In this document: in pieces, positions 21,920 through 31,538 of the stretch
How positions within the stretch are numbered: position 1 is the first letter of the stretch
Layout: every line of letters begins with the position of its first letter
Assembly: GCA_014879535.1 (NCBI GenBank)
Contig: JACSRX010000019.1
Location: 1-64,000 of the forward strand
Length of the DNA stretch: 64,000 nucleotides
Direction: 5' to 3'
Origin: Chthoniobacterales bacterium
GTDB lineage: Bacteria > Verrucomicrobiota > Verrucomicrobiia > Chthoniobacterales > JACTMZ01
Position numbers and translations under genes: made by a program
Notes under the pieces: generated by a model
What the model was told of the DNA's origin: nothing
What the model saw: the letters and a program-made list of their open reading frames with translations, nothing else
The model's database searches: none

Positions 21920-22861
21920 ATGGAACCGGTCGCTTCGCCGCTCAGCAATCGCGCCCCGCAGCACGTGCGCGACCTGCCGGCGGCTTTCATCCGCTCAGCC
22001 CTGCACGAATACTATGCGGAAGCTCCGCCCGCCGGTGTCTGTGACACCGACTACTCCCTCTGGGAATGCCCGGAAACCGGGCTGCAGTTCGCCGCGCCAC
22101 CCCTCCAGGGCAATGCCGCTTTCTACCGATGGGTCGGGAAGTTTGCATCCTACTACCCAGGACTCCGTTGGGATTACACGAAGGTCCGGGAAGTCGTCGC
22201 AGGGCTGGCATCCTGGCAGGGACCCCTTCTCGATGTCGGCGCGGGGCGGGGCGATTTCCTGGCCTATTTCGACCTGCTCGCACCCGGGTGCAAACTCGGC
22301 CTCGACCTCAACGCGGATGCCGTCCGCGACTGTGCCGAACGGGGATTCGGGGCATTTTGCGGAACGGTGGACGAGGCAATTTCCTCGGGCTTCGTAAAGC
22401 CGGGCGGATGTGGAATCGTGACCGCCTTCCATGTCCTCGAGCATGTCGAGGATCCTGTCGGTTTCGCCGCGTCGCTGGTGTCGCTCGCCGCCCCAACCGG
22501 GCGCGTCTTCCTCAGCACGCCGAACTCCCCGATGTCGTTCGAGGGTCAGTGGTTCGACATCCTCAATCACCCGCCGCACCATCTCACAAGATGGAATCCC
22601 CGCGCCTACGCCAAACTCGCCTCGATCCTCGGCTGCCGCATCCGCATGTTCCATCCGCCGTCTTCCCTCCTGCGCGATACGTTCAAGTTGTTCCAGCTTC
22701 TCCGGCACGGAACCGAGACCGTGTCGCGCTCCGGGAAGATCAAGGATGCGTTGGTCCATCCCGCCGCTTTCGCGCGATGTTTCGCCGCCCAACTCCGGCA
22801 CCGGCGACAGCATCCTCCACCGCATTCCGACGTGATTCTGGTGGAACTGACCAAGCAATAG
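21920..22861 (+). CDS. Class I SAM-dependent methyltransferase
   Basis: LLDVGAGRGDFLAYF, VTAFHVLEHVEDPVGFAASL. Confidence 0.88.
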   Translation: MEPVASPLSNRAPQHVRDLPAAFIRSALHEYYAEAPPAGVCDTDYSLWECPETGLQFAAPPLQGNAAFYRWVGKFASYYPGLRWDYTKVREVVAGLASWQGPLLDVGAGRGDFLAYFDLLAPGCKLGLDLNADAVRDCAERGFGAFCGTVDEAISSGFVKPGGCGIVTAFHVLEHVEDPVGFAASLVSLAAPTGRVFLSTPNSPMSFEGQWFDILNHPPHHLTRWNPRAYAKLASILGCRIRMFHPPSSLLRDTFKLFQLLRHGTETVSRSGKIKDALVHPAAFARCFAAQLRHRRQHPPPHSDVILVELTKQ

Positions 22862-22868
22862 CCACGCC

Positions 22869-24014
22869 ATGAGGATTGCTCTGCTCACCACCGACGCGCG
22901 GGAGCCCAAGAAGGAATACGACAAGCCCGCACCCTACTTCGGCACCGCGCCCGAGGCATTGCTCGAGGGGTTCAAGGCTCTCGGCCCGGAAGTTGAGATT
23001 CATGTGATCTCGTGCCTGCAGAAGCACCCCGTCTCCTCACCGGGGAAACTGGCGGACAACATCCATTTCCACGCGCTCCATGTGCCGAAATTTGGATGGC
23101 TTCGCACGGGATACCAGGGATGCATCCGGGCCGCGCGACGCAGGCTGCGCGAGATCAATCCGGATATCGTCCACGGCCAGGGCACCGAGAGGGACTGCGC
23201 CATCAGCGCCGTCCTTTCCGGATTTCCCAACGTGCTGACCATCCACGGGAACATGCGGATGATCGCCGCACTCAACAACGCCCGTCCGTTCAGTTTCTAC
23301 TGGTGGGCCGCAAAGCTCGAACGGTTCGCCCTCGCGCGCACGGCGGGCGTGGTGGCGATCAGCACATACACCCGGGACAATGTGGCGGCGCTCACCCCGC
23401 AGACATGGCTGGTTCCCAATGCCGTGCACCCGTCCTTCTTCGACATCCAGCCTTTGCCGTCCGCCCCCCCGAGGGTTCTCTGCGTGGCCAACGTGGATGC
23501 CCGCAAGAACCAGTTGCAGTTGATCGGGGCCCTTGATGCGCTGCAGCCATCCACCGGACTCCGGCTTGTCTTTGCAGGGAGCGGACATGCCGACAATCCT
23601 TACTTCGTGCGCTTCCTCGAGGAGGTGCGGAAGCGTCCATGGTGCTCCCATGCCGGCGGCTTGGGACGCGCCGAACTGCGCGAAGCCTTGGCGCATGCTT
23701 CCGCTGCCGTTCTGCCCTCGCTGGAAGACAACTGTCCCATGGTCGTGCTCGAAGCCGCCGCGGCCGGGGTGCCGGTGGCCGCATCCATGGTTGGTGGAAT
23801 CCCCGACCTCATACGGCATGGGGAAACCGGGTTGCTTTTCGACCCCGGCAACGCCGGCGAAATCCGGGATGCCATCGCGTCCCTCTTGAGTTCCCCGGAC
23901 ACCTCCCGGCGTCTCGCCACGAGGGCCCGAGCGGAAGCTCATGCACGCTTTGCGCCGACCGTCGTTGCACGTCGGCATCTGGAAATCTACCATGAGGTCC
24001 TGGCCCGCACCTGA
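22869..24014 (+). CDS. Family 4 glycosyltransferase
   Basis: HGNMRMIAAL, LPSLEDNCPMVVLEAAAAGVPVAASMVGGIPDLI. Confidence 0.9.
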   Translation: MRIALLTTDAREPKKEYDKPAPYFGTAPEALLEGFKALGPEVEIHVISCLQKHPVSSPGKLADNIHFHALHVPKFGWLRTGYQGCIRAARRRLREINPDIVHGQGTERDCAISAVLSGFPNVLTIHGNMRMIAALNNARPFSFYWWAAKLERFALARTAGVVAISTYTRDNVAALTPQTWLVPNAVHPSFFDIQPLPSAPPRVLCVANVDARKNQLQLIGALDALQPSTGLRLVFAGSGHADNPYFVRFLEEVRKRPWCSHAGGLGRAELREALAHASAAVLPSLEDNCPMVVLEAAAAGVPVAASMVGGIPDLIRHGETGLLFDPGNAGEIRDAIASLLSSPDTSRRLATRARAEAHARFAPTVVARRHLEIYHEVLART

Positions 24015-24029
24015 CGATTTCCCTCGCCC

Positions 24030-24743
24030 ATGACAGCCGCTGCGCCCATCCGTCATCTTCCGTATGCCATCGATGAATCGAAGGACCGGAACCATTTCTT
24101 CGAGAACCACTGGAAACGCGTCGCGCTCGAATTGCTGCAGCGCCATGCGGGGGACATCCGCGGCTGGTCGCTTCTCGACTATGGCTGCGGCCGCGGCGAG
24201 ACGATGGAATACGCGGCGAACCTCGGCATGGTCCCCTCCGGGCTCGACACCGATTCCGAATGCGTGCGACTGGCCGCCCGGTTCGGACAGGCCGACCTCC
24301 TCGACCCGTCGGACCCGCAGGGTTCCGTCGGCAAGGACACCTTCGACGTGGTCGCCTGTTTCCACGTGCTCGAACATGTGGACAATCCGAAGGAGACCCT
24401 CCGCGCTCTCGCCCGCGGAGCCCGGCGCTACGTGCTCACCGCCGTTCCCAACCTCCAGAAAATCCCGAATCTGCGGAAGCCGCGCGCCACCCCCGCGCCA
24501 ACCAACGAGGGGCACCTGCAATCCTGGGACCATGCGCATTTCCGGAACTTGGCGGAAATGCACTGCGGCCTGCGTCTCGTCTCGTGGGGATTCGACGCGA
24601 CCCAGGTTCCGGTGCTGAGCGAGTTGGTCAACCGGACCCTCGGGCCTCGCGCCGCCATCAAGCTGGAGACCGGGGTTTTCCGGCGCATGTTCCCCTACTG
24701 GGGCATCTCGGTCATCGCCCTTCTGGAACCCGTGCACCATTGA
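24030..24743 (+). CDS. Class I SAM-dependent methyltransferase
   Basis: LLDYGCGRGETMEYA, VVACFHVLEHVDNPKETLRAL. Confidence 0.88.
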   Translation: MTAAAPIRHLPYAIDESKDRNHFFENHWKRVALELLQRHAGDIRGWSLLDYGCGRGETMEYAANLGMVPSGLDTDSECVRLAARFGQADLLDPSDPQGSVGKDTFDVVACFHVLEHVDNPKETLRALARGARRYVLTAVPNLQKIPNLRKPRATPAPTNEGHLQSWDHAHFRNLAEMHCGLRLVSWGFDATQVPVLSELVNRTLGPRAAIKLETGVFRRMFPYWGISVIALLEPVHH

Positions 24744-26260
24744 GCCGCTTCGGCAGTTTTGTCCGCGGAGTCTCCGCATCATGGTTGGCCACGCTGGTCA
24801 CGGTGGTCTATTCGCTGCTGAGCGTCCCGATCGCCCTGCGATTCCTGTCGGTGGATGAGTTCGGACTGCTGATGCTCCTGCTCCAGGTTGCCGCCTATCT
24901 CAATCTTGTGGACCTCGGCATGGCGGCTGCCACGGCTCGCATTCTCATCGACCACAAGGACAACCCGCGCGGGGGCGGTTACGCCTCCTTCATCCTTGCC
25001 GGAGGAGCGGTATGCCTCCTCCAGGGCATGATCATTCTCGTGGCGGGCTGGTTCGGCTCCCCCTACGTGATCCGGGCATTCGCCATCGCTCCGGATCACG
25101 CGGAGATTGCCGTTTTCCTCCTGCGCTGGCTTGCAGCGACATTCGCCATCGGCGCAACCCTGCGGATCTTCGGTTCGATCCTCTACGCCAACAAACGCGT
25201 CGATCTGGTCGTGTTGTTCATGAGCTTGGTCCCGCTGCTTGGTCTCGTCCTGATGTGGACGGTTCTTTCCGCCGGCATGGGCATGAGGGGCATGGCTTGG
25301 GCCTTCATCATTCCAGCCGTCATCGCCGGCTCGGGAACCGCCGCCGCGGTCATCACGCTGAGGCTGCTTCCCGGAAGAACAGACTGGCGCCGTCCCTCAT
25401 GGGAGCAGTTCAAGGAAATGTTTGTCCTCGGCAAGGACATGTTTCTCATCAATGCGGGGAGTCAGATTCTCGACGCGTCCCAACTCATGATCGTGACGCG
25501 GACGATGGGGTTGGGTGCTGCGGCCATCTGGTCGGTGAGCACGAAACTTTTCACCTTGGTTTACCAGCTTGTCACCAAGGTCGAGGGGACAGCGATCGTG
25601 TTCTTCTCGGAGATGATGGTCCGGGGTGAACGCCCCCTGCTCGCCTTGCGTTTCCGGCAGGTTTACCAGCTCACCGCCGGTCTTTCCGTCGCGGCGGTGG
25701 CTGTTGTCGCCGGCGTCAATCCGTTCTTTGTCGCCGTCTGGGCCGAACCGGGTCTCGCCTGGGCGCCGGCGCTGGGGCTGTTGCTCGGTGTTGTCACCTA
25801 CCTCAACTGCGTGACCCGATGCCACGTGGATCTCATCATGCACTCCAAGCAGATCAGGGGGCTGCGGTATGTGTTCTTTTTCGAGGCCATCGGTTTCGTG
25901 ATGCTCGCCGTCTTCGCAAGCTCCCTCGTCGGTTTCACCGGCGTGCTCGCCGCGGCCATCGTCTGTGCGGTCTGCTTCCGCGGCATCTACACGGTCCATC
26001 GCACAGCCGCATATTTCCATGTGCCCGTCTCCACGGTCTCATGGGTTTGGCTGCGACGTTCGATCCTTACCTTTGCCGGCCTTCTGCCCTTCGTGATGTC
26101 CGCATCGAACGTGGCGGAATTGGTCCCGCATCCATGGACAAAACTTGCAGTGGCCACGCTCTGGACCGGCATCCCGGCAGCCGTGGCCTTTCTCACCGTG
26201 GCTTTGCCGGGTGATGTGCGCCGCGAGATGCGGGGCCGGTTCCTGCAAATCCTGCGTTGA
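24740..26260 (+). CDS. Wzx-like oligosaccharide flippase
   Basis: Multi-TM; SVPIALRFLSVDEFGLLMLLLQVAAYLNLVDLGMAAA pattern; probable TTG start overlapping the previous stop. Confidence 0.75.
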   Translation: MSRFGSFVRGVSASWLATLVTVVYSLLSVPIALRFLSVDEFGLLMLLLQVAAYLNLVDLGMAAATARILIDHKDNPRGGGYASFILAGGAVCLLQGMIILVAGWFGSPYVIRAFAIAPDHAEIAVFLLRWLAATFAIGATLRIFGSILYANKRVDLVVLFMSLVPLLGLVLMWTVLSAGMGMRGMAWAFIIPAVIAGSGTAAAVITLRLLPGRTDWRRPSWEQFKEMFVLGKDMFLINAGSQILDASQLMIVTRTMGLGAAAIWSVSTKLFTLVYQLVTKVEGTAIVFFSEMMVRGERPLLALRFRQVYQLTAGLSVAAVAVVAGVNPFFVAVWAEPGLAWAPALGLLLGVVTYLNCVTRCHVDLIMHSKQIRGLRYVFFFEAIGFVMLAVFASSLVGFTGVLAAAIVCAVCFRGIYTVHRTAAYFHVPVSTVSWVWLRRSILTFAGLLPFVMSASNVAELVPHPWTKLAVATLWTGIPAAVAFLTVALPGDVRREMRGRFLQILR

Positions 26261-27860
26261 TGCCGCTTCTGGCCATCTGCGGAACCGGCGGCACGGAAGA
26301 CGCAACCTGCGGTGATGAAACGGTTTTGATGCTGCGCGCATCAACCCGGTCGAGGTAGTTGTTCGCCATGTTCAGCAAGCCGGCCCAGTAGAGCGCTTGC
26401 GCCAACGCGCCATCAAACCCGCCGAACACGAAGATGTAATTGAACGGCTCATAGATCATGGGGATGCCTATGAACAGGGCGAAGGGAAAGAGGGGGGTTC
26501 CGCTGGCACGCCGGCACAGCCGCCACGCCGCGAGGGCCACATAGAACATGAGCGGAAGGAAGAGCGCGAACCCCACGGCCCCGACATACCGTATTGCGGA
26601 CACCGGCCCGTTGTGGAAGGACCCGGTGAGCATGAAGTTCTCCCGATCGGATCCCCCGATGAACATTCCGCCTTGCTGCCCGGACAGCAGGGCGCTGGCG
26701 ATGATGTTCATGTCCTCGATGCTGATGCCGAAGCCCTGGCCCCAGATTTTGTCCTTGATGATGCGCGAGTCATTCCACGCCCAAACCACCATCTGGTAGC
26801 GCCAGTCCGAGGAGCCCTGGGCATCCACCTTGGCTTCCTCGCTCCAGTCGCCGGGAAGCCATGAAAGCGTCCTCTGCACCGTCTTGGGAAGTTCCAACAC
26901 GGTTCCCTGAACCGAGATGAGGAGGATGATGCCCAAAGCCACGGCACCCATGCCGATCCAGATGTCCCTGAGACGATTGCGCAACACTGCGGAAAGAAAC
27001 AGGGTGGCCATGACAAAAAGAAACGCACTGCGGAAACCTGAAAGAAAAATCGCGACAAAGCATGCCGCCATCAGGCTGAAGAGCATCGGATGAAGAGGCG
27101 AAATCAACTTCACGGGACTGTGTCTGGCACAGAGGGCAAGCATCCCGATGACACCCACCTCCTTCATCGCCGTGAAGCGCGTCTCGCCCAACTGGGCCTC
27201 CTCACTGACGACGGAAGCAAGAGGCCCCTGTCCTGCCACTCCGGAATACAGGTAGCTGATCGGCTGGGCGACCGTCGGCGCAAGCCGCGCCAGCATCTCC
27301 AGTCCGGCGAGGATGATTGATGGAACAAGATAAAACCAGGGGAAGATGCGCGCGATGAAAGGAGTCAGCGTCGCACGGCTGAGAATGACGAAGGCGCCGA
27401 ACGCCATGAGGATGTCGAAATAGGGCCGTCCCCCGACCATCTGGGACTGGAACGCCCATGCCCCGACGGGATTCCGGAAATACACGGTGACCAGATAGCC
27501 GAGGTTGATGAAAATCAGATAGTCGAGCGTGCCGAGTTTCCGCTTCCATGGCACGACGCGCAGGGCAAAAAACAGCGTGAAGGCAAAGGCGGCCATCAGC
27601 ATGCACATATCCCGGACCGTGAAGGGGATCGGCAGAAAGGGCAGTCTTCCCCCCACATACCATCCGAGAGGGATGAGCACCCAGATGTGTGTCTTCAAAT
27701 TGATCAGGACCAACGCAACAGGGATCAATGCCAGCATTACCGCGATGAACCGGATATCCGAACTGCCGACGGCACTGCCCAAGACAGCCGCCAGCAGCAG
27801 CCCCCCGAGCAGAACGGCCCAAAGCGTGAGTTGGTTGATGGTGATGTTGGGCGTGCCCAT
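26193..27860 (-). CDS. Wzy/O-antigen-ligase-like membrane protein
   Basis: About 10+ TM segments, large periplasmic loop, VGFALFLPLMFYVALAAW; location inside the polysaccharide locus. Confidence 0.6.
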   Translation of the reverse strand: MGTPNITINQLTLWAVLLGGLLLAAVLGSAVGSSDIRFIAVMLALIPVALVLINLKTHIWVLIPLGWYVGGRLPFLPIPFTVRDMCMLMAAFAFTLFFALRVVPWKRKLGTLDYLIFINLGYLVTVYFRNPVGAWAFQSQMVGGRPYFDILMAFGAFVILSRATLTPFIARIFPWFYLVPSIILAGLEMLARLAPTVAQPISYLYSGVAGQGPLASVVSEEAQLGETRFTAMKEVGVIGMLALCARHSPVKLISPLHPMLFSLMAACFVAIFLSGFRSAFLFVMATLFLSAVLRNRLRDIWIGMGAVALGIILLISVQGTVLELPKTVQRTLSWLPGDWSEEAKVDAQGSSDWRYQMVVWAWNDSRIIKDKIWGQGFGISIEDMNIIASALLSGQQGGMFIGGSDRENFMLTGSFHNGPVSAIRYVGAVGFALFLPLMFYVALAAWRLCRRASGTPLFPFALFIGIPMIYEPFNYIFVFGGFDGALAQALYWAGLLNMANNYLDRVDARSIKTVSSPQVASSVPPVPQMARSGINAGFAGTGPASRGAHHPAKPR

Positions 27861-27969
27861 GCCTGCTGAACGCGTGACAGGCTACCAATAGGCGCACGCC
27901 GGTTCCTAGTCCAGCACGCCCCCTCTTCCTTGCTCCGCCGCATGCCATCCCCTAACCTCGACCCTCACC

Positions 27970-29217
27970 GTGCGCGTTCTCCTCTCCGCCATCGCATGCC
28001 AGCCTGACAGGGGGTCGGAAGCCAAGGTCGGCTGGGATGCGGCCGTCGCAATCTCCGAACGGCACGAGTGCCATGTGATCACCCATGTGGCCGCAAGGGG
28101 CCCCATCGAGGCGAAGCAATCACAGGGAGTGGCGACTGATGTGAAGTTCCACTACTTCGGCGAAGACTTCACATGGCACCCGAGCCGGTTCGTCGCGCGA
28201 ATCCAAAGCTGGATCATTTTCAGCAAATGGCAGGCCCGGCTCCTGCCGTTTGCGGAGGAATTGCACCGGCGTCACCGCTTCGATCTGGCCCATCATTTGA
28301 CATATGTCACGTGGCGCGTGCCTTCACCGCTCTGGAAGCTGCCTGTGCCGCTGCTGTGGGGACCGATTGGCGGAACGGCGATGATACCCCGCTCCTTCCT
28401 CGGCATCCTGAGTCCCTCCGCCGCCCTGTTCGAGGCCGCGCGCTATGCCTCCAATGCGGTGGCCACCCGTTCCAAGGCATTCCGCGACTGCGCGCAGAAG
28501 ACCACGCTCGTCGTGGCGGCGAACGAGGAGACCGAAGCTTTCTTCCGCCGCTTCCGGCCATCCCGCCCGATCGCCCGGTTGTGGCCGGTGTTCTTCACGC
28601 CGGAGCAGGTGGCCGCCCTGCGCGGTCCGTCACGGCCTCGGACGGCGGAACCTGGGCCCCTGAAGTTGTTCGCCGGCGGCAATCTCGAAGGGCGGAAGGG
28701 CGTCGCCCTCGCCCTGGAAACGATCGCCCTGCTCAAAAAACGCGGCATCGACGTCACCTACACCTTCGCCGGCTGGGGCCCGGAGCTCGCACCCATGCAG
28801 AACCTCGCCAGGCGTCTCGGCATCGACAGGCAGGTGGAATTCCACCGGGGATTCGAGCGCGGCCCCTACATCGACAAACTCAAGGACTCGGATGTCTATT
28901 TCCTCCCGAGCTTCCGGGAAACCTCGCCGATCACCCTGCTTGAGGCGGCTCTGGCCGGTTGCTATCCGGTGGTCGCGGACAGCAGCGGCGCCGGGGAAAT
29001 CGTCCGCCGGATCGGCGGATCCGCCGTGCCAGCCAAGGACCGCGCGCAGCTTGTGGCGGATCTTGCCGGCAAACTCGAGTGGTGTCATCGAAACCGCGCA
29101 GAGATCCAGTCGGCCGGGGAACAGGCCTCACTCAATGTCGCCGGGGAGTTCGGGCAGGCCCATTATCTGCAGACGATCGAGCACCTCTATTCCGGGGTTA
29201 CAGGACGGGGCACTTGA
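27970..29217 (+). CDS. Family 4 glycosyltransferase
   Basis: LFAGGNLEGRKGVALALE, FLPSFRETSPITLLEAALAGCYPVVADSSGAGEIV. Confidence 0.9.
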   Translation: MRVLLSAIACQPDRGSEAKVGWDAAVAISERHECHVITHVAARGPIEAKQSQGVATDVKFHYFGEDFTWHPSRFVARIQSWIIFSKWQARLLPFAEELHRRHRFDLAHHLTYVTWRVPSPLWKLPVPLLWGPIGGTAMIPRSFLGILSPSAALFEAARYASNAVATRSKAFRDCAQKTTLVVAANEETEAFFRRFRPSRPIARLWPVFFTPEQVAALRGPSRPRTAEPGPLKLFAGGNLEGRKGVALALETIALLKKRGIDVTYTFAGWGPELAPMQNLARRLGIDRQVEFHRGFERGPYIDKLKDSDVYFLPSFRETSPITLLEAALAGCYPVVADSSGAGEIVRRIGGSAVPAKDRAQLVADLAGKLEWCHRNRAEIQSAGEQASLNVAGEFGQAHYLQTIEHLYSGVTGRGT

Positions 29218-30164
29218 TGTCCTCCCACGGGCCGCCCCACAGAATGGAAAAGCAAGTCATCGTGCGGATCTGCTCCGGTCTGGGCAACCAGATGTTCCAG
29301 ATGGCCTGCGGCATGGCCACGGCGGCGAAACTCGGCGCCACCTTGGCATGCGACACAACGTGGTATCCCTTGGTGTCCGGATTCCACCGGCCGGTCAGGC
29401 AGTTCCGTCTTGGCCACCTGCTGCTGCCGACCGGTGAGGCGTTCCGCGGGGTGCGACGATTGGCTGTGGGCCTGATGTCCGCCCTCTATGACCGCACGGG
29501 CCGCGGGGGGGGGCTTCTTCAGCAGGCAGGAAACATGGTCCTGATCCAGGAACGGCAGGCCATGAGGAGCCAACGGCTCGATTGCCCGGACGATGCACGA
29601 CGGATTTACCTCAACGGATATTGGCAGACCGCCGATCATTTCCTCGCCATCCGTGAGCCTCTCCTCCCGCTGCTGGCTCCGCGGAATGGGATTTCCGGGG
29701 AGGCACGGCATTGGGTGGACCGGATTCAATCGCGCCAGACCTGCTTCGTCCATGTCCGGCGCGGCGACTACGCCGAATTGGTCGGCGACTCCGGACTGCT
29801 TCCGGTGGAATACTACCGCCGCGCAGCAGCGACGGTGACGGATCGTCTCGGGGAAGATGTGCAGTGGATCGTCTTCGCCGAAGACCACGCTTGGGCCCGG
29901 CAGAACATGGGGTTTCTTCCCGGCTGGCAACTGGTGGACTATGCGTCCGACCAGCGCGACATCGAGGATCTTCAACTCATGGCAGCGTGCGACGCGGGCA
30001 TCATCGCAAACAGTTCCTACTCGTGGTGGGGCGCCGCAATGGGCGACCGGGCAGGACGACTCATCATTGCGCCGGACAGGTATTGGAACCGCGGGGGGGC
30101 GGACACCACGGCATGGCGCCTGCCAAGCTGGCAGGCAGTTACGGCTTGGCCTGATCCGGCGTGA
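29217..30164 (+). CDS. Alpha-1,2-fucosyltransferase (GT11)
   Basis: VRICSGLGNQMFQMACGMATAAKLGA, CFVHVRRGDYAE, IIANSSYSWWGAAMG. Confidence 0.92.
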   Translation: MSSHGPPHRMEKQVIVRICSGLGNQMFQMACGMATAAKLGATLACDTTWYPLVSGFHRPVRQFRLGHLLLPTGEAFRGVRRLAVGLMSALYDRTGRGGGLLQQAGNMVLIQERQAMRSQRLDCPDDARRIYLNGYWQTADHFLAIREPLLPLLAPRNGISGEARHWVDRIQSRQTCFVHVRRGDYAELVGDSGLLPVEYYRRAAATVTDRLGEDVQWIVFAEDHAWARQNMGFLPGWQLVDYASDQRDIEDLQLMAACDAGIIANSSYSWWGAAMGDRAGRLIIAPDRYWNRGGADTTAWRLPSWQAVTAWPDPA

Positions 30165-30825
30165 TTTTCGCGGACTTCGGACGCCACAGCTCCCACAAAA
30201 AGGGATACCGCCACGCCAATTCGTGGGTCTCGCGGAGCTTGTGCTCTATCGCGCTGTATCGAGCCGCGGCATCGGGAGCCCCGGAATGGAACTGGATGAG
30301 CAGCGATCCGACGCGATCCCGGAGGTCGCTCCAAAGCAAGCCCTCAAGAAGCTCATATTCCGCTCCCTCGATGTTCATTTTCATCAATGCCACCCGGTGC
30401 CCGTGCTTCCTGAGAAATTCACACACATCCACCAGGCGAACTTCCACGATCCGTCCCTCGCGCGGGGTCACAATGGAACTTCCCTCGGCGTCTGACGAAA
30501 GAGCCACGCATCCATTGCCCCGGCCGAGGGCGAACTCGTGGAGATGCACTTCCGGACAACCCGGAAACCGGGATTCCAGTTCCTTGAAAGCCTCCGGATG
30601 CGGCTCGAACACATGGTATTCGCACGGGTGCTTCTCCCGCATGGCCGCGGTCCAATCTCCAAGGTAACCGCCCACGTCGTAAATCACCGATCCTGGTGCG
30701 ACGGGATGATCATGGAGAAGCCTGTCACACCGGAAGAGCCGCCACCGCATCAGGGAACGGGCGTTCGCATCGCCACCGAGAGCCAGACAGATCAGCGAGA
30801 ACTTCTGCCGCAGTGTCATAGGCAT
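30139..30825 (-). CDS. FkbM family methyltransferase
   Basis: GSVIYDVGGYLGDWTAAM, VFEPHPEAFKELE, ALMKMNIEGAEYELLEGLL. Confidence 0.85.
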   Translation of the reverse strand: MPMTLRQKFSLICLALGGDANARSLMRWRLFRCDRLLHDHPVAPGSVIYDVGGYLGDWTAAMREKHPCEYHVFEPHPEAFKELESRFPGCPEVHLHEFALGRGNGCVALSSDAEGSSIVTPREGRIVEVRLVDVCEFLRKHGHRVALMKMNIEGAEYELLEGLLWSDLRDRVGSLLIQFHSGAPDAAARYSAIEHKLRETHELAWRYPFLWELWRPKSAKITPDQAKP

Positions 30826-30830
30826 CGGGG

Positions 30831-31538
30831 TTAGACAAGCTGGGAGACGAGCAGCTTGCTGCCGTCGATCTCCAGCACGGAACCCACCGCGTTCACATTC
30901 CTGTCCCGGCCCCTCACGGAGAGGACCATTTCAATGGTGCCATGGGGCGTTCCCTCGAAATAGCCGAGATATGTCTCGATCGATTTTCCCCGGTGGTCGG
31001 GATGGGAGAAAAGGGAGAAGAACGTCGAGTCCTTCGCCTCCTGCAGACTGCACCCGAGCAATTCGCAGCATGCGCGGTTGGCAAACGTGATGTTCCCATC
31101 GCGGTCGGAAACGACGATCGGCGTGCGCAGGCTGTCGAAAAGTGACATGAGACTCCGGATCTGCTTTTCGGACCTCTCCCGGTAGCGGCTCACCCCGAAC
31201 GCCATGATCACGACCACGACGTAGGCGGCGGACCTCAGGATGACCACCGGCAACTGCTCGGGAACCCCGGCGTTCGGGATCAGGAGCAGGGTGCCGAGCA
31301 CGGGCACGAAAAACACCGCCGCCCAGAAGATGATCTGGCGAGGAGGCAGCATGAGCGACAGCAACGCCAGACCGATGGTCAGTGCTGACGGACTGACGCG
31401 GTAACCGGACGTCAGACCCTCGAAGACGAAAACGACGAGCAAGACGACCACAGGAAAGAGACGCGTCCAATGCGCGCGCCCCCGCAGGCCCTGACCGGAC
31501 GGTGCAGGGATAATGGTGGAATCCGTCGGCCTGTTCAT
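30831..31538 (-). CDS. Membrane-anchored PAS-domain protein without an evident output domain
   Basis: Hydrophobic N-terminal half, then FDSLRTPIVVSDRDGNITFANRACCELLGCSLQEAKD PAS signature; ends shortly after the PAS domain. Confidence 0.75.
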   Translation of the reverse strand: MNRPTDSTIIPAPSGQGLRGRAHWTRLFPVVVLLVVFVFEGLTSGYRVSPSALTIGLALLSLMLPPRQIIFWAAVFFVPVLGTLLLIPNAGVPEQLPVVILRSAAYVVVVIMAFGVSRYRERSEKQIRSLMSLFDSLRTPIVVSDRDGNITFANRACCELLGCSLQEAKDSTFFSLFSHPDHRGKSIETYLGYFEGTPHGTIEMVLSVRGRDRNVNAVGSVLEIDGSKLLVSQLV

